Assembly (NCBI GenBank): GCA_037951165.1
Contig: JBBDHG010000097.1
Coordinates: 3,350,501 to 3,414,500, forward strand
Direction: 5' to 3'
From: Lophius americanus
Taxonomy: Eukaryota > Chordata > Actinopteri > Lophiiformes > Lophiidae
Length of the DNA stretch: 64,000 nt
Under the pieces are notes generated by a model, which saw only the letters and a list, made by a program, of their open reading frames with translations, did not search any database and was not told where the DNA came from. The translations under genes and the position numbers were made by a program. Below, in pieces: positions 46,985-57,900 of this stretch (its first letter is position 1; each line of letters opens with the position of its first letter).

Positions 46985-48645
46985 TGTTGACATCTCCCTG
47001 CCTTCATCCGACCCGACTGTCTTCATCACATGCTCTGCTGTCTTTGATCAGTTTGAGTCTCTGTCTTTTTCTTGTTTAACGGAAATTACTGCAAAACTTA
47101 AACCTCAAAGCTGTCCCACCTCGCCTTTTTAAAGAGGTCTGGGAAGCTATTGGACCTAGCATCAAAACATTATAAACAGCAGCCGGCTTCAGGTGTTGTA
47201 CCAACCTGCTTTAAACATTCTTTCAAACTTTAGGCTGATCTCTAAACTTCATTCATGTCCAAAGTTTTAGAAAAGACTGTACTCGTGCAATAACAGGCTT
47301 TTTTTAAACAAACATGGCATTCCTGAGGTCTTCCAGTTGAGTTTTAAAGCCCTGCACAGCACAGAATCTGCATTTTTAAGGGTTTTTAATGATCGTTTAT
47401 TAACCCCAGACCCGGGTCATTTCTCACTTTTAAAGCTTTTATATCTAACAGCTGCTTTTGACACAGTGGACAACAACATTCTCATCTCGTCTGGAGCACT
47501 GTGTGGGTATCAGAGGCACAGCCTTACAGTCGTTCAGGTCTTGTCTGTCAGGTTGGAGCTTTTCTGTTAGCCTAGGTGACTGTGTCTCCTCCATTGCCCC
47601 TCTTCCATGTGGAGGCCCCCCCAGTTCCTTTCTTGGACCGATCCTTTTTTCATTGTATCTGCTCCCCTTGGGGTTGATTTTAAGGAAACATGGCATCTCC
47701 TACCATTTCTATGCAGATGACTCGCAAATATACCTGCCAATGAAAAGAAATGATGGCAGTTCTGTAAATTCATTGCTGGAGTGTCTGAAGGACATCAAAG
47801 CCTGGATGGCCCCTTAACTTTTACATTTTAATGATAGCAAAACAGAAGTCATGGTGTTTGGACCTAGTGGTACCATTGATGCCTCTGCTATGGACCTGGG
47901 CTCCCCGCAGCCATTTTTAAAATCCACTGTTTCAAACCTTGCCATCAAAATGGACGGTGATCTTAAACTTGATAAACAGTCATAAACTCTGTGGTTGAAT
48001 CCGGTTTTTATCAGTTGAGGCTTTTATCTAAGCTTAAGAACTTTTAAGCCTTTAATGATTTTGAAAAGTTTAGTCATGCTTTTATTACAACCCGCCTGGA
48101 CTACTGTAATGCACTTTACTTTGGCGTTTACCAGACCTCCCGCTCCCGTCTGCAGCTGGTTCAAAATACCGTCGCTCAGCTATTAACAGGCTCAGGCAAG
48201 CGAGAGAACACCTCCCCAATGTTGGCCTCCACTCACTGGCTACCAGTATGTTGTAGGATTTGTTTTGAGGTTTCATTGTTTGTTTTTGAATCCTTACATG
48301 GGTCGGAAACCATGTAGATTTCTGAGACTTATACTCCTTCGAGGTCACTGAGGTCAGCTGAACAGATGTCTCTGGTGCCCCCGAAATCGAAATTGAAACC
48401 CCCACCGTGTCTATTTTTAAATCTCGCCTTAAGACTCTTTCTTAAGAAGATTTTTATTCCTTGGTTTTTAATCCAGGAAGAGTTTTTGGACATTTCATTC
48501 TTTCTGGTCTTATTGCTTTCCTTTGATGTAAACATTGTGTTTTGAATCATGAACCTATGCTTTTATTGACTGTACAGCACTTTGGACAACTCTGTTGTTT
48601 TTTAAATGTGCTTATCAATAAAGTTGAGTTGAGTAGAGAGTTCAG
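46985..48645 (+). mobile_element. L2/Maui-like LINE, best preserved copy
   Basis: Protein pieces in order: FDQFESLSFSCLTEIT (about 47045-47090), KPCTAQNLHF-type piece (about 47348-47375) and FNDRLLTPDPGHFS (47389-47430), where 'gFRalHSTEsAl' and 'vfND' belong. Then DTVDNNILIS (47461-47490), GIRGTALQSFRSCLSGW (about 47505-47550), then FLGPILFSLYLLPLG (47625-47672) and YHFYADDSQIYLP (47701-47739), the catalytic motif. A stop at 47816 comes before FNDSKTEVMVFGP (about 47828-47870). The C-terminal part (48080-48430) gives the 'tRLDYCNAL' and 'LHWLPV'-like segments. The tail is 'tatcaataaagttgagttga' at 48613-48632. The open frame 47458-47817 is the largest intact piece. Confidence 0.85.
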
Positions 48646-49101
48646 ATAACATCGCTTCTTGTAGCTGCCCTTTCTTGATTTGGCATTTGTTGTCTACTTG
48701 CTGGGCATCTCGTGTGTCAAAATATGTGAATATTCCAATACAAAATGTTAAAAAGGTTATATAAGTGTTAGTAGTAGACAAATATATCTTGTTTATGCTG
48801 CTCACATTGGATAATATGAGGAAGACATTTGGGATGTCTTCACAAGGCCATCTTCACCGTGGCCATCCTGACAGCAGGATAAATGTCATACAGGTCTGTT
48901 ACAAGTGTCACCCCTGTCACATGTTGTGAGGTATACAATGCAATAATTAATAGAAAACAATAAAAAGTCTATGATCGAGTCCCCTTAGCATTTGATAAGG
49001 GGTCAGAATTAGTTCTTCCGCTTTTACCCTTCATAACGTATATATTTCCCAACTTGGCACTTTAGTACACAATTCTATTCTGATGACTCCATCCTGTTTT
49101 C
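48646..49101. other. No gene recognised
   Basis: Unique-looking. Nothing seen beyond short frames. Confidence 0.4.
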
Positions 49102-49347
49102 AATCAATCAATCTTTATTTATATAGCGCCAATTCACAACAACAGTTGTCTCAAGGTGCTTTCCAGAAAGATCAGGTCTAGACCAGACTCTTTATATAAT
49201 TATCTACAGAGACCCAACAAATTCCTCCGTGAGCAAGCACTTGGCGACAATGGCGAGAAAAAACTGCCCTTTAACGGGCAGAAACCTCAAGCAGATCCAA
49301 GACTCAGGGTGGACGGCCTACTGCCATGACCGGTCGGGTTTGAAATA
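49102..49347 (-). mobile_element. 3' end of a teleost LINE-like element, copy 2
   Basis: Near-duplicate of 24540-24790 in the same orientation, truncated at the same point ('gaccggtcggg'). Inverted, it ends with GGCGCTATATAAATAAAGAT and ATTG repeats. Confidence 0.75.
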
Positions 49348-50047
49348 AAAAGAGAGTGAGAGCGAGAAAGAGAGACACAGGTGAGGAGAGATACAGACGG
49401 GGAAAAAGCAGCAAAGATATCAGCTATAATCGCCTTTCTCCAACTGCTCCATGGTCGGGCCGTGGCAGCGGCAGGGATCCCAGGTTGATAATAACATTAA
49501 TATTAATGTAACATATAGCGATAGCTTATGGGGAAATACTATACAATAATAATAATAATGACAACAATAATCATCATCACGAGCATCTTGTGATCATTGG
49601 ACATCGAGCAGGTCCACAGCAGCAGATAGAGTCACCAACCATGTGACCTTACTTTTCTCATCGATGGCTCCACACACCTAGTCTTCTCCAGGTTACATAC
49701 TTATTTCAATAACCTGCAAACCGCTCTGCTCTATTTAAAGCTAACTCTAAACTCAAAAACACTAAATAACGTACCATTACAGCACAAACCAATGGTGAGT
49801 CTAATTCCAGTCTGTACTCTAAATGAAGATCCAGATGATCGGTCTACATGAGAACATGCCTGCTTCTTTTCCAAAGCAGAAAACACATTGTACAATCCAA
49901 CATACAGTCCACAGTGGATTATGGAGATATCCTATGTGCTCATCCTGCTGTGATTCATTCCTGCAAACAATTACCGTACTCTCTACTGTACGCTGTCAGA
50001 TCACTGGAAATTAGGATGGCAGGAATCAACATACTCGTGTCACACTT
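49348..50047. other. No gene; simple sequence
   Basis: Starts with a GAGAGA-rich stretch (49350-49410) and has ATA/ACA trinucleotide runs at 49543-49576. Frames at 49823-50051 overlap and carry no domain. Confidence 0.4.
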
Positions 50048-50190
50048 GTAAGTCATTATTATTACATAAAAAGTCATTATTCTGGGATACTCAGTCTTTA
50101 TGAAATACTACGTCATTATTCTTAGATAAAAAGTCTTTATTTTGATACAGTAAGTCATTATTTTGAGATACTGAGTAATTTTTGCTCAGA
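50048..50190 (+). repeat. Degenerate minisatellite, about 20-bp unit
   Basis: Six to seven loose copies of AAGTCATTATTTTGAGATAC occur head to tail. The spacing wobbles between about 19 and 25 bases. Confidence 0.75.
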
Positions 50191-51109
50191 AAATAAAACA
50201 TTACATTGAGATAGTAGATAGGCAGAAAGGTTTAACTGATGGAAAACATTGTTTCAGAGCAGACAGACACACTGACATAAGTACCTGCTGCATTATCCTC
50301 CAGTGACTCCACAGGCAAACTACAACCATTCATTCTGGATAATTGGAGTAGAGATTTATTGGTTCTAAATTATTTATATGTATGTTACTCTTTTGTGTGT
50401 GTGTCTGTGTGTCTGTGTGTGTAATTTTTCAGCATATAATTCTAAATAATAGTCCCAATTCTCTCAACCGTAAACTACAAGTTCTACTCTACTCTATAAT
50501 CAAAAGACAATAGACAGGAAGGGAAAACACAATGTTCTTGGTCTTTTATTTCACGGGTACAATTTGCCTGCTGAGTTCTTTTAAAGACGATCAACATCAA
50601 TAATTAATCCAGCATGTTAGAATCTTCGCTACAATGCTCATATAAATGATCACCTCCAAACTAGTTTCTAAAAATCTAATTTCCACAATGTCAGTCCAAA
50701 TCCATTTTTGGAATATTGGCACAACTCTGATATGTGACCAGCTCTGGGGAGTTCCAAACAATTAGTAACAACTGTGGCTTCAAGTCTGAGTAAATAAAAA
50801 AAAAAAGATACACTGGAGAGGCGGAGCCCAAGCTAACAGACGGCCTGTTCTCAAAAGACCCACTCAGTATGTCGTTCCAGCTGCAATTCAATAACAACAC
50901 CAGACCCACCCGGTGCCAAGATTGAGTATGTGAATGGGGAAGATGGGGGAAGGATCACACATAACCTATTCTAACTGGACCACAGCAACCTCCCACTTAT
51001 CCTCATATCCAGTGGCATGGATCCCAAAATGACTGGGGCCCCTTTTCTGCGGAGGAGTAGAACCTCCCAGCACAAGAACCAGCAAGCATCAGAGAGGTAG
51101 TAGTGGGAA
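50191..51109. other. No gene recognised
   Basis: Includes a short TGTGTG-rich run at 50394-50422. No domain found. Confidence 0.4.
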
Positions 51110-51820
51110 ACTTGATTATTTTCACTGACTCATGTTTAAATGAGTCACTCACCAAAGTGAATTAGGGTTTGAGTCATTTGTGTCACTGAGTCAATCTCCC
51201 AGAGTTTTTTTGAAAATCCATAGTTGCACATAAGGTCCACCCACTCCCAGTTCCCACTGATTCATACCGCTAAAACCAAACTGAAAAATATCCATTTCAT
51301 TGTTAAAGAGTGAAAGATCAACAATTTTCTAAGGGGAAACATTTATTTTTCTTTCTCTAATTCACACATCACAAAATTAACTGGTCATGGAAAATAAATA
51401 GAAATAGAAATGCAACCTTTTACAGAATTACAATGAATCAAATTTCAACAGTGCAACATTAGAATAATTAAAACTATGTAAAGTGGGGAGTTGGGCCGGG
51501 TTGCAGTGAGCAACTGAGGGAATCATTCTCCTTCACAGCTCATAGCGAGGAGGGAAAGGAGGGGTTGAGTTGAATCAAGAAACCGGAGCTGTTGCTTTTC
51601 CCGCAGGTATAATACAGCGATTAACTTACGGTACACGATACATTTACACAACTGCAGTTAGAATAGCAGTCGCACAATAATGACATGTTGTCTGGTCTCT
51701 TCTTTGTAGTAGCAGGGATGAGTCAGTGAAAAATTGAATAGAATCATGACTCACTAAAATGACTCGAATTTTGAACGAATCACTAAAAGGTAGACATTCA
51801 ACACTGAGTCAAAGACGAAG
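51110..51820. promoter_or_regulatory. Two clusters of AP-1-type TGASTCA sites
   Basis: Exact TGACTCA or TGAGTCA heptamers occur at 51126-51132, 51141-51147, 51170-51176 and 51187-51193. Three more occur at 51719-51725, 51747-51753 and 51805-51811, with near matches between them (TGACTCG at 51760). TGASTCA is the known binding site of AP-1 and related bZIP factors. The two clusters sit at the ends of a 700-base segment and share 'actgactcat' in opposite orientation, so they may be the sub-terminal repeats of an unclassified DNA transposon. Whether any factor binds here is unknown. Confidence 0.45.
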
Positions 51821-52117
51821 ATAATGCAACAGGACCTAACAGGATTGACCGAGGAAGCTTACAGCCTTCCGTAATAAACTCACAAATAACTCAATTACCA
51901 ACAAGAGGTACTCCCCAAGACGGACCAAATCTGGCCAGGTACTGATTATGACAATAATCTGCCTGTCAGGCATCATCGAAGCTAAATTGGAACAGCCATA
52001 AGTCAGTCAACTAGCAAAGCTAAGATGGAGATTTTAACAACAAAAGATCCCTGCTTCTAGTCAAAAATCATCCAAGACTCTAAAACTCAGTGGACCAAAG
52101 TGACAACCACCATGACT

Positions 52118-52342
52118 CGGCAGCTTTTGCTCAGGAGGTAGAGCGGTCGATGGCCTAACAGACGGTTGGTGGTTTGATCACCGGCCACTGCAGTCTACAT
52201 GTCAACGAGACTTTGAACAAAATACTAAAACCCTAGTTCTATGAATGGTTATTTGTGGCAATAGGTAAATGCTGACTCATGTTGTGACGCACTTTAAATG
52301 GTCAAGCAGACCAGAAATTCACTATATAAGTACAGTCCATTT
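52118..52342 (+). mobile_element. tRNA-headed SINE, family 1, good copy
   Basis: The A-box-like 'gctcaggaggtagagcgg' (52129-52146) and B-box-like 'ggtggtttgatcaccgg' (52168-52184) are spaced as in tRNAs. They are followed by 'cactgcagtctacatgtcaa', 'actttaaatggtcaagcaga' and the end 'tataagtacagtccattt' (52325-52342). The clearest member of the family in the window. Confidence 0.75.
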
Positions 52343-53279
52343 GTTACTTTACTTTTGCAGCATGTACCGAGGTGATAGTCTTTCCCTGCAGCTGCATCTT
52401 CTCAGCCAGACAACTCCAATGGCTTGATATAGATACAGATTTGGAAGTGAAGAGACCACATCGAACTCATCCAATAAATAGATGACTTAAAGCTGTACAC
52501 CGAGAGTTAACCAGACCTAAAGTCATTGACCAACCTGAAAAGGATCCACAGAGAAGACATAGGGGGCCTGGGGAAAGTGGACCTGTTAGGTAGCCCATGG
52601 GAACAAGGATGAGGAGGTCAGTCAAATACCTGCAGAGTTGTAACATATGTTGGTATAAATAGCCATCAACATGTATGTCCTACCAGTCATCAGCTCGTTC
52701 CCTCCTCCTCCTCGCCTGATCACCTGCTTCCAATCACCTAATCAGATCCAGCTGGTTGCCACAGTACTCAAAGCCCGGCTCTTCACCCAGTATCCAATAC
52801 AAATTGGTAATAACCTTCTCCAGCCTGATCCAGATCATCCTCATTTCAGCCTCAAGTCCATTCATTTGCTTCCTGTTCCTGTCCTAGATTCCCCTCTATG
52901 AGTTGTTTTGGAAGATTATTACATGCTCTGTGCCCACTCTGCTCCTCATTGCAGTTCTTGGATCAAGTTAGTTTCACAATAATGTTTTTATTATCCGTCT
53001 CTGTGTTCTGTTATTCTTATTATGTTATTCTTATTATGTTATTCTTGAAAAGTAATAACGTCAGGAGGAAATAGAAGCCAAACTCTTCATCCACTTTTAT
53101 TCTTTATTGTTTAATGTCTTTATTAACATTTGAGCATGATATAAAACACACTAGCATATGTGCTAGATAATGGATACAGACCAGTCAGACAGTAGAATGG
53201 CCGAATGACAAAATAAAGGAATTGTAATGATCCTCACAGAAGGGAATGTTGTTAAAGGATTCTCGGTGGACTTGTTGTT
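52343..53279. other. No gene; possible LTR-like debris
   Basis: 52690-52900 reads 'cgcctgatcacctgcttcc', 'cccggctcttcacccagta' and similar phrases, the kind of C/T-rich sequence found in some fish LTRs, but no partner LTR, primer-binding site or gag/pol frame is present. 53009-53046 is a short TTATTCTTATTATG tandem repeat. Confidence 0.3.
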
Positions 53280-53560
53280 AGACTGAATACATACACACAT
53301 AACCATATACCCTTATCTTACATCCTGGCCTCTAAATAGAGGCAAATTGATCCATGACATAATTCCAGATTCCCAGTGCCATAGTTTCTGTTCCTCCCCG
53401 TATTCGCCAATATCTACTCCTCGGTTCTGTGGCTGATTTCCAACGTTTTAATAAAATTCTGGCAGCTGAAAGCTGTTTTTGCCTGTGTCAAACCTTGATT
53501 TAGGTAGAATCTGATGTGTCGATCAATAATAAATCTCTTTGATCTGACATTATCATCTTG
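53280..53560 (-). pseudogene. Possible L1-like LINE C-terminal remnant
   Basis: The minus strand gives AKTAFSCQNF and, in the next frame, SAARILLKRWKSATEP (about 53480-53420), like the 'aAkilil..Wks...Ps...W' segment near the C-terminus of L1-type LINEs. It is followed by a short tail only. Tentative. Confidence 0.3.
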
Positions 53561-54149
53561 AATCAGTTTCAGCTATGACACTCCTGTTCTCTGATGAACA
53601 CTAGGAAAATAACAGTGGACAACCTTTTGTTGCTCATTATGTCAATAAAACAATTGCTTGTGGTGGCTTCGGATGATTTGTGTAAGGATCAGTTTTATTT
53701 GCTTAATTTGTTTAGTTTTATTTGTTTAATTCACATTATACTGGATTAAGGTTTTATTTTATGTTATGTTAAGCGAAGAGTAATACAGCGGATGAAATCA
53801 ACAAATGTTTGTGTATTATATCTGTTTTAATCTCTACATGAAGCAATAAAAAAAGTGTTTGTGTGCATGCATCACTTTTAAGTGTCCTTTGTTATCACTT
53901 ACGTTATGTTGTGGCTTTTACCACATGTTCTCCAAATGCTGCCCGTGTTAATATGCTTGTGTTTTCTCCATGTGTTTTCATAAATTTCGTGGTAATTGGC
54001 CCCTCTGGCCACTGTACCTGCTGCTTGATAGTCTCTTTTTTTTTGGACAGAGATTCCATCTCATTCATCAGGGTTGTTTATTCCCCTAAATGTTCTTATT
54101 TTGAATTTTTTTGGCATATTGCACTACATACTGCAATTAATGACAAGTG
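53561..54149. other. No gene recognised
   Basis: AT-rich. The 242-codon open frame 53863-54591 begins here, but it crosses a SINE fragment and ends inside a LINE, so it is a composite accident. Confidence 0.5.
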
Positions 54150-54235
54150 TGAGCGGTCGTCCTGTGATGAACTGGTAACTGGTCCAGGGTGTACACCTCT
54201 TCTCATCCGTGTCAGCTGGGGTACGCTTTTTGGGA
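54150..54235 (+). mobile_element. SINE family 2, 3' fragment
   Basis: 'cctgtgatgaactggtaact', 'ggtccagggtgtacacctct' and 'gtgtcagctggggta' match the 3' part of the family 2 element seen at 41745-41975. Confidence 0.55.
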
Positions 54236-54379
54236 TCGGATATTTGTTTACTTGCATTGTTAGATCGTACAGATATCAGACATATGATAACTTTTATCTT
54301 GGTCTCATCGCTAATTCATGGTATAACTTCAGAGGACTGTTTCCTCTAACAGTGCTCTGTAAGATATTTAGATTCAGGA

Positions 54380-54408
54380 ATCGATCAGTACACTCAGTAC
54401 TGATCGAT
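54380..54408. other. Short inverted repeat
   Basis: Arms 'atcgatcagta' / 'tactgatcgat' (11 bases, exact) with a 7-base loop. Confidence 0.8.
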
Positions 54409-54439
54409 TTGATGTGTCCCCCTCTCACCACACCACAGA

Positions 54440-54930
54440 TCGGCCGTGTCCCTCATACCCTTTTTCCACCACTGGAGAACACTGGAAACACTGTGAGGGT
54501 CATGTATTCTGATTTCTCAAGTGCTTTGAACACTATCAAGCCTCCACTGCTGAGAGGGAAGCTGGAAGAGGCAAAGTTGCCCGCCCCTTGACTGCATGGA
54601 CCACCAATTACTTCACTGACAGACCACAGTACGTCAACTTGAAGCACTGTATGTCTGATGTGGTGGCCTGCAGCACAGGACATCCACAGGGGGCCGTGCT
54701 TTCCCCTTTCCTATTCCTAATTATACACCTTGGACTTCAGACACAACACGACTCACTGCCATCTCCAGACATGCTCCGATGACACAGCTATAATCGGATA
54801 CATATCAGAGGGGAACGATCTGGTGTACTGGAGTGCTATAAAGGACTTGTGTGAGGTCAATCACCTTCAAATTAATACCAGCAAAAGAAAGGAGCTGTTG
54901 ATTGACCTCCACAGGAGGTCCTGACAGACC
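54440..54930 (+). pseudogene. Rex1/CR1-like LINE reverse transcriptase fragment
   Basis: RT of a non-LTR retrotransposon. In order: VMYSDFSSALNTIKPPLL (54501-54554), motif A of RT with its Asp (usual form 'fFDFSSAFNTIqP.LL'). Then TNYFTDRPQYVNL (54604-54642) and CSTGHPQGAVLSPFLF (about 54668-54716), the 'GaPQGTVLSPFLFt' core. Then LQTCSDDTAIIGYISEG (about 54754-54810), the catalytic S-D-D motif, kept intact, and NHLQINTSKRKELLIDLHRR (54860-54920). Frame changes occur at about 54590 and 54730. It ends abruptly at about 54930 next to a Tc1 3' end. Inactive fragment, same group as 22860-23500. Confidence 0.75.
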
Positions 54931-54934
54931 TTCC

Positions 54935-55266
54935 ATGTTCTCATCTGGAGCATGCCCAGACGTTGTAGGGTGTACAAGCATTTGGAGGCCATACAAACTA
55001 CTGAGACACATTATGAGTTGACTTGAGGATATTCACAAAAGTTGGATCAGCCTGGGATCTAATCCTTCCACTTTGATTTTGAGCATGATTCTGAATCCAG
55101 TCCTCACAAATTCATGATTTTGGTTTGTTTTTATCATTAGGTCATTATTTTGTCCCCAACAAATTACAATATGTAATCAATAAAGATTTTCGACTGGAAT
55201 ATTTCATTCATCCAGATCTGGGATGTGTGATTTAAGTGTTCCCTTTATTCATTTTTTTGAGTAGTA
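54935..55266 (+). mobile_element. Tc1-like transposon, 3' end only
   Basis: Starts inside the last codons of the transposase, LIWSMPRRCR (54940-54969). It continues through the short 3' untranslated part and ends with the terminal repeat 'aagtgttccctttattcat' plus 'ttttttgagtagta' (55234-55266). This matches, in the same sense, the right end of the element at 29609-31001. No 5' part is present. Confidence 0.75.
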
Positions 55267-56379
55267 GATTCCACATTGATTCCATTTATAATGTAGATTG
55301 AATGACGTAGATGCAAATTACCGTTGCAGTAGTTTGTGAACAAAGTTTCTTTCAGTAGATTTCGCTGCTGTATCACCAGACCCCCTTAAAGACCACAGAA
55401 CTTTTGAGTTGTTGCGTCAGGAAATTTTGTATTGCAGATTCTAAATCATCCATGCATTCTTTTGAGTGCGGCTCTTGATGAAACAAATTCAGTTTTTGCT
55501 GTCCTGCAAACACATGTCAACTTGTCAGCGTCTCTGTACAGGACTGTCTGTTCTTTTTCTACAGACCATGGTATATTTTGACATTTGACTTTCCTGTAAA
55601 CATGTCCTGTGACAAACACAGTTTCTGTCTCTTGATGCTAAAGTTCCCAGACTGTGTTTACGATGTGTTGTAGGAAGGAAAAACAAACAAATGTAAGGAT
55701 CTGTGGGATTGTGAAGACTAGATGACTGGGTCTAAACATCTTCGGAACTGCAGGTCTTTTAGGGTGATCCTAGTCCTCCTCCTCCTGAGCCTGAAGCAGA
55801 ACTGAAAGAAGTGATATGTCCGTCAATCACTTGTCATATAATAATACATTAAAAGATTGACGTCGGGAAAAGGCTGAGAGATCCAGATTTTCAGTGCTTT
55901 TATTCCACGATTTATCTGATAGACATTCACCAACAGTACATCTCAAGCATCTCTAACCGCGGATGTCTCTAAAATCCTAGCCTCATTTTTTTGTTATTTG
56001 AAAACAGACGCTTCTTCTTCTCTTCAAGATAATGACTGACCGATATTATAAATATGTTTACAAATGTGTTCATCCATCAAGTTTATTCGGATTGGGGTTT
56101 CGGTGGCAGCGGTCCCTGATGACGTCGCGCAAAACTCGGACGTCAATCATGTACTGTTCCCGGAGGAAATACAGAATTCCTCCAGTGAGTTCTGGGTCTA
56201 CCCAGAATTAATTCTGTATTTGCATTTCATTTTAACATGCTTTCACATGCGCTTAGTGTTCATAAATGAAAATAAGCTCCACCATCTTTTCTTTCTTCTT
56301 TCACACCTAGTCCGAGAAAAAGCAGTAAGATTAGTGACCAAGGAGTGGCCAAGAGCATCTGGTTGGTAGAATGCAGTGC
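55267..56379. other. No gene; nested inverted repeats
   Basis: Unique-looking. 56167-56221 holds an outer inverted pair 'aaatacagaatt'/'aattctgtattt' enclosing an inner pair 'ttctgggt'/'acccagaa' with a 2-base loop. Confidence 0.45.
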
Positions 56380-57290
56380 TCTGACTGGAGAATGCAGATG
56401 CAATAGCTCAGTTAGATAGGATGGTGCTGACCCATTTAAAGCCTTAAAAAAATCCTATCAGTCAGGTAGGACTGGAACCACTGGAGGGCAGAACCTTCGA
56501 TGCCTACAAAAGATTAGAGACGTGACAGCAGGATCTCATGATCCACAGTATCAAAAGCAGCAGTGAGGTCTAAAAGCAAGACAATGGCCGAATTCAGTAG
56601 TCAGTTGTTAATAGAAGCTAATTAAAAAATCTTAAAAGAGCCGTTTCTGTACTATGACGTTGTTTGAACCCAGACTGAAACTTTTCTGAAATGCCATGAT
56701 CATCCAGATGAATTTTCAGTTGAGTAAAGAAAAGAACTTTCATTTTACAACATTTGACAAAAAGGGGTAACTTGCAGGTTGGTCCTAAGTTAGGGAGGAC
56801 AGAAGGGTTCAGATTATTTTTCTAGATGTAAGGCTGGACAACACCACGTTTAAAAGTTGCTGGAAACATGCCCAAAAGTGAGACGGCCATTAATCAGAGC
56901 AAGGATAAATGGACCTATAGTATTGAAAGTGTTTTTTTAGCAAACTAGGAGGAAAGCTGTGTAGGGGGTTACTTGCTGGCCACAAATCTTGTACGACTTC
57001 AGAAAGAGCAGAAAGTGATACTGGTTCAAACTGACAGAATTCGCCCGGACACTCATGAGAAGCAAAGGGATCCAAGGCGAGAGTAGGTGAAGACCCAGGG
57101 GCAAAGATCTTATCAACAAATAATTTGAGAAATTCTTCACCAAGTGTGGGCGTTGAAACAATACTATCCGTTTCACAATGATTTATGAGCAGGTCTGCTT
57201 TCACAGCAGACGTGTATATTAAAATCAACAGTTCAGGAAAAGGCGTGAACTCACCAGCACCGAGCCGAGTTACCGTCAAAAAAACATAAC
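56380..57290 (-). pseudogene. L2-like LINE, minus-strand fragment
   Basis: Minus frame 57279-56890 contains FLKLFVDKIFAPGSS, CQFEPVSLSALSEVVQDLW and FPPSLLKKHFQYYRS, the linker before RT in L2/Maui-like LINEs (usual 'FF..KI..I', 'F.pVs..el.evv..lkpstc.lD.iPt.llK'). Beyond a frameshift, 56780-56480 gives FRKVSVWVQTT-type and LLLILWIMRS-type readings, which stand where 'fQsGFr..HsTEtAL' and 'DLtAAFDTvDH' belong. Stops are frequent. The region ends before the catalytic YADD motif. Confidence 0.65.
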
Positions 57291-57900
57291 ATCCAAGTCC
57301 CGTGAAATGAAGAAGTAGTTTAAAATAAGCGTCTTGTTTGTCAGCAATCGAGCGTTGAACGGGGCCAGGCGTAGATTTAGCTCCTTGCTAACTAGCATCA
57401 TGGCACGATCCAGAGGGCGACGGTTCACGTGATCAACGCCGGTTCACCTGGCTGTCGGATGTCCCCAGCGACGCAGGGCGTCCATTGATGCGGGTACCAT
57501 GGACAAACACGGGACAATAGGTTGTAGCCACCGTCCTCTATTTTCTCAGGATCGCCTGATCGCTGTTGAACCGTAACATACGCTAGCTGCTGGGGTAAGC
57601 TCTACATTTTACCATGAAACCTCCTCGCTTTTCCCCGTGTTCTGACGTGCTTTTTACGGGGAGTGACACACGAGGAGCGGCGCAGGTAAGCCGATATATC
57701 ACTTTAGAATTGGAGGACTGTATGAAGTCTGGTTTCCGAAAACTTGTCTAGCCGACTTTGAGAGGCTTGAATAATAAGAAGTTTCTGACGATCATAAACA
57801 AATAGAACAGAGACATCATAACAAAACATTGCTAATCAAAACTAAAGTTAATAGAAAGTACTGAAGACGCCACAGACGGTTTGCCCAACATACTGGCGCC
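57291..57900. other. CpG-richer segment 5' of the LINE
   Basis: 57350-57700 is clearly richer in CpG than its surroundings. It may be the 5' untranslated or ORF1 part of the minus-strand LINE at 56380-57290. No protein motif read. Confidence 0.3.

Noticed and set aside
52670..52910. LTR of an endogenous retroelement
   Set aside because: Only a loose similarity to C/T-rich LTR phrases. No second LTR, no primer-binding site and no gag/pol frame nearby.
53863..54591. 242-codon open frame as a possible membrane protein gene
   Set aside because: It runs through unique AT-rich DNA, a SINE fragment (54150-54235) and the start of a LINE RT (VMYSDFSSALNTI), so it is a chance fusion of unrelated parts.
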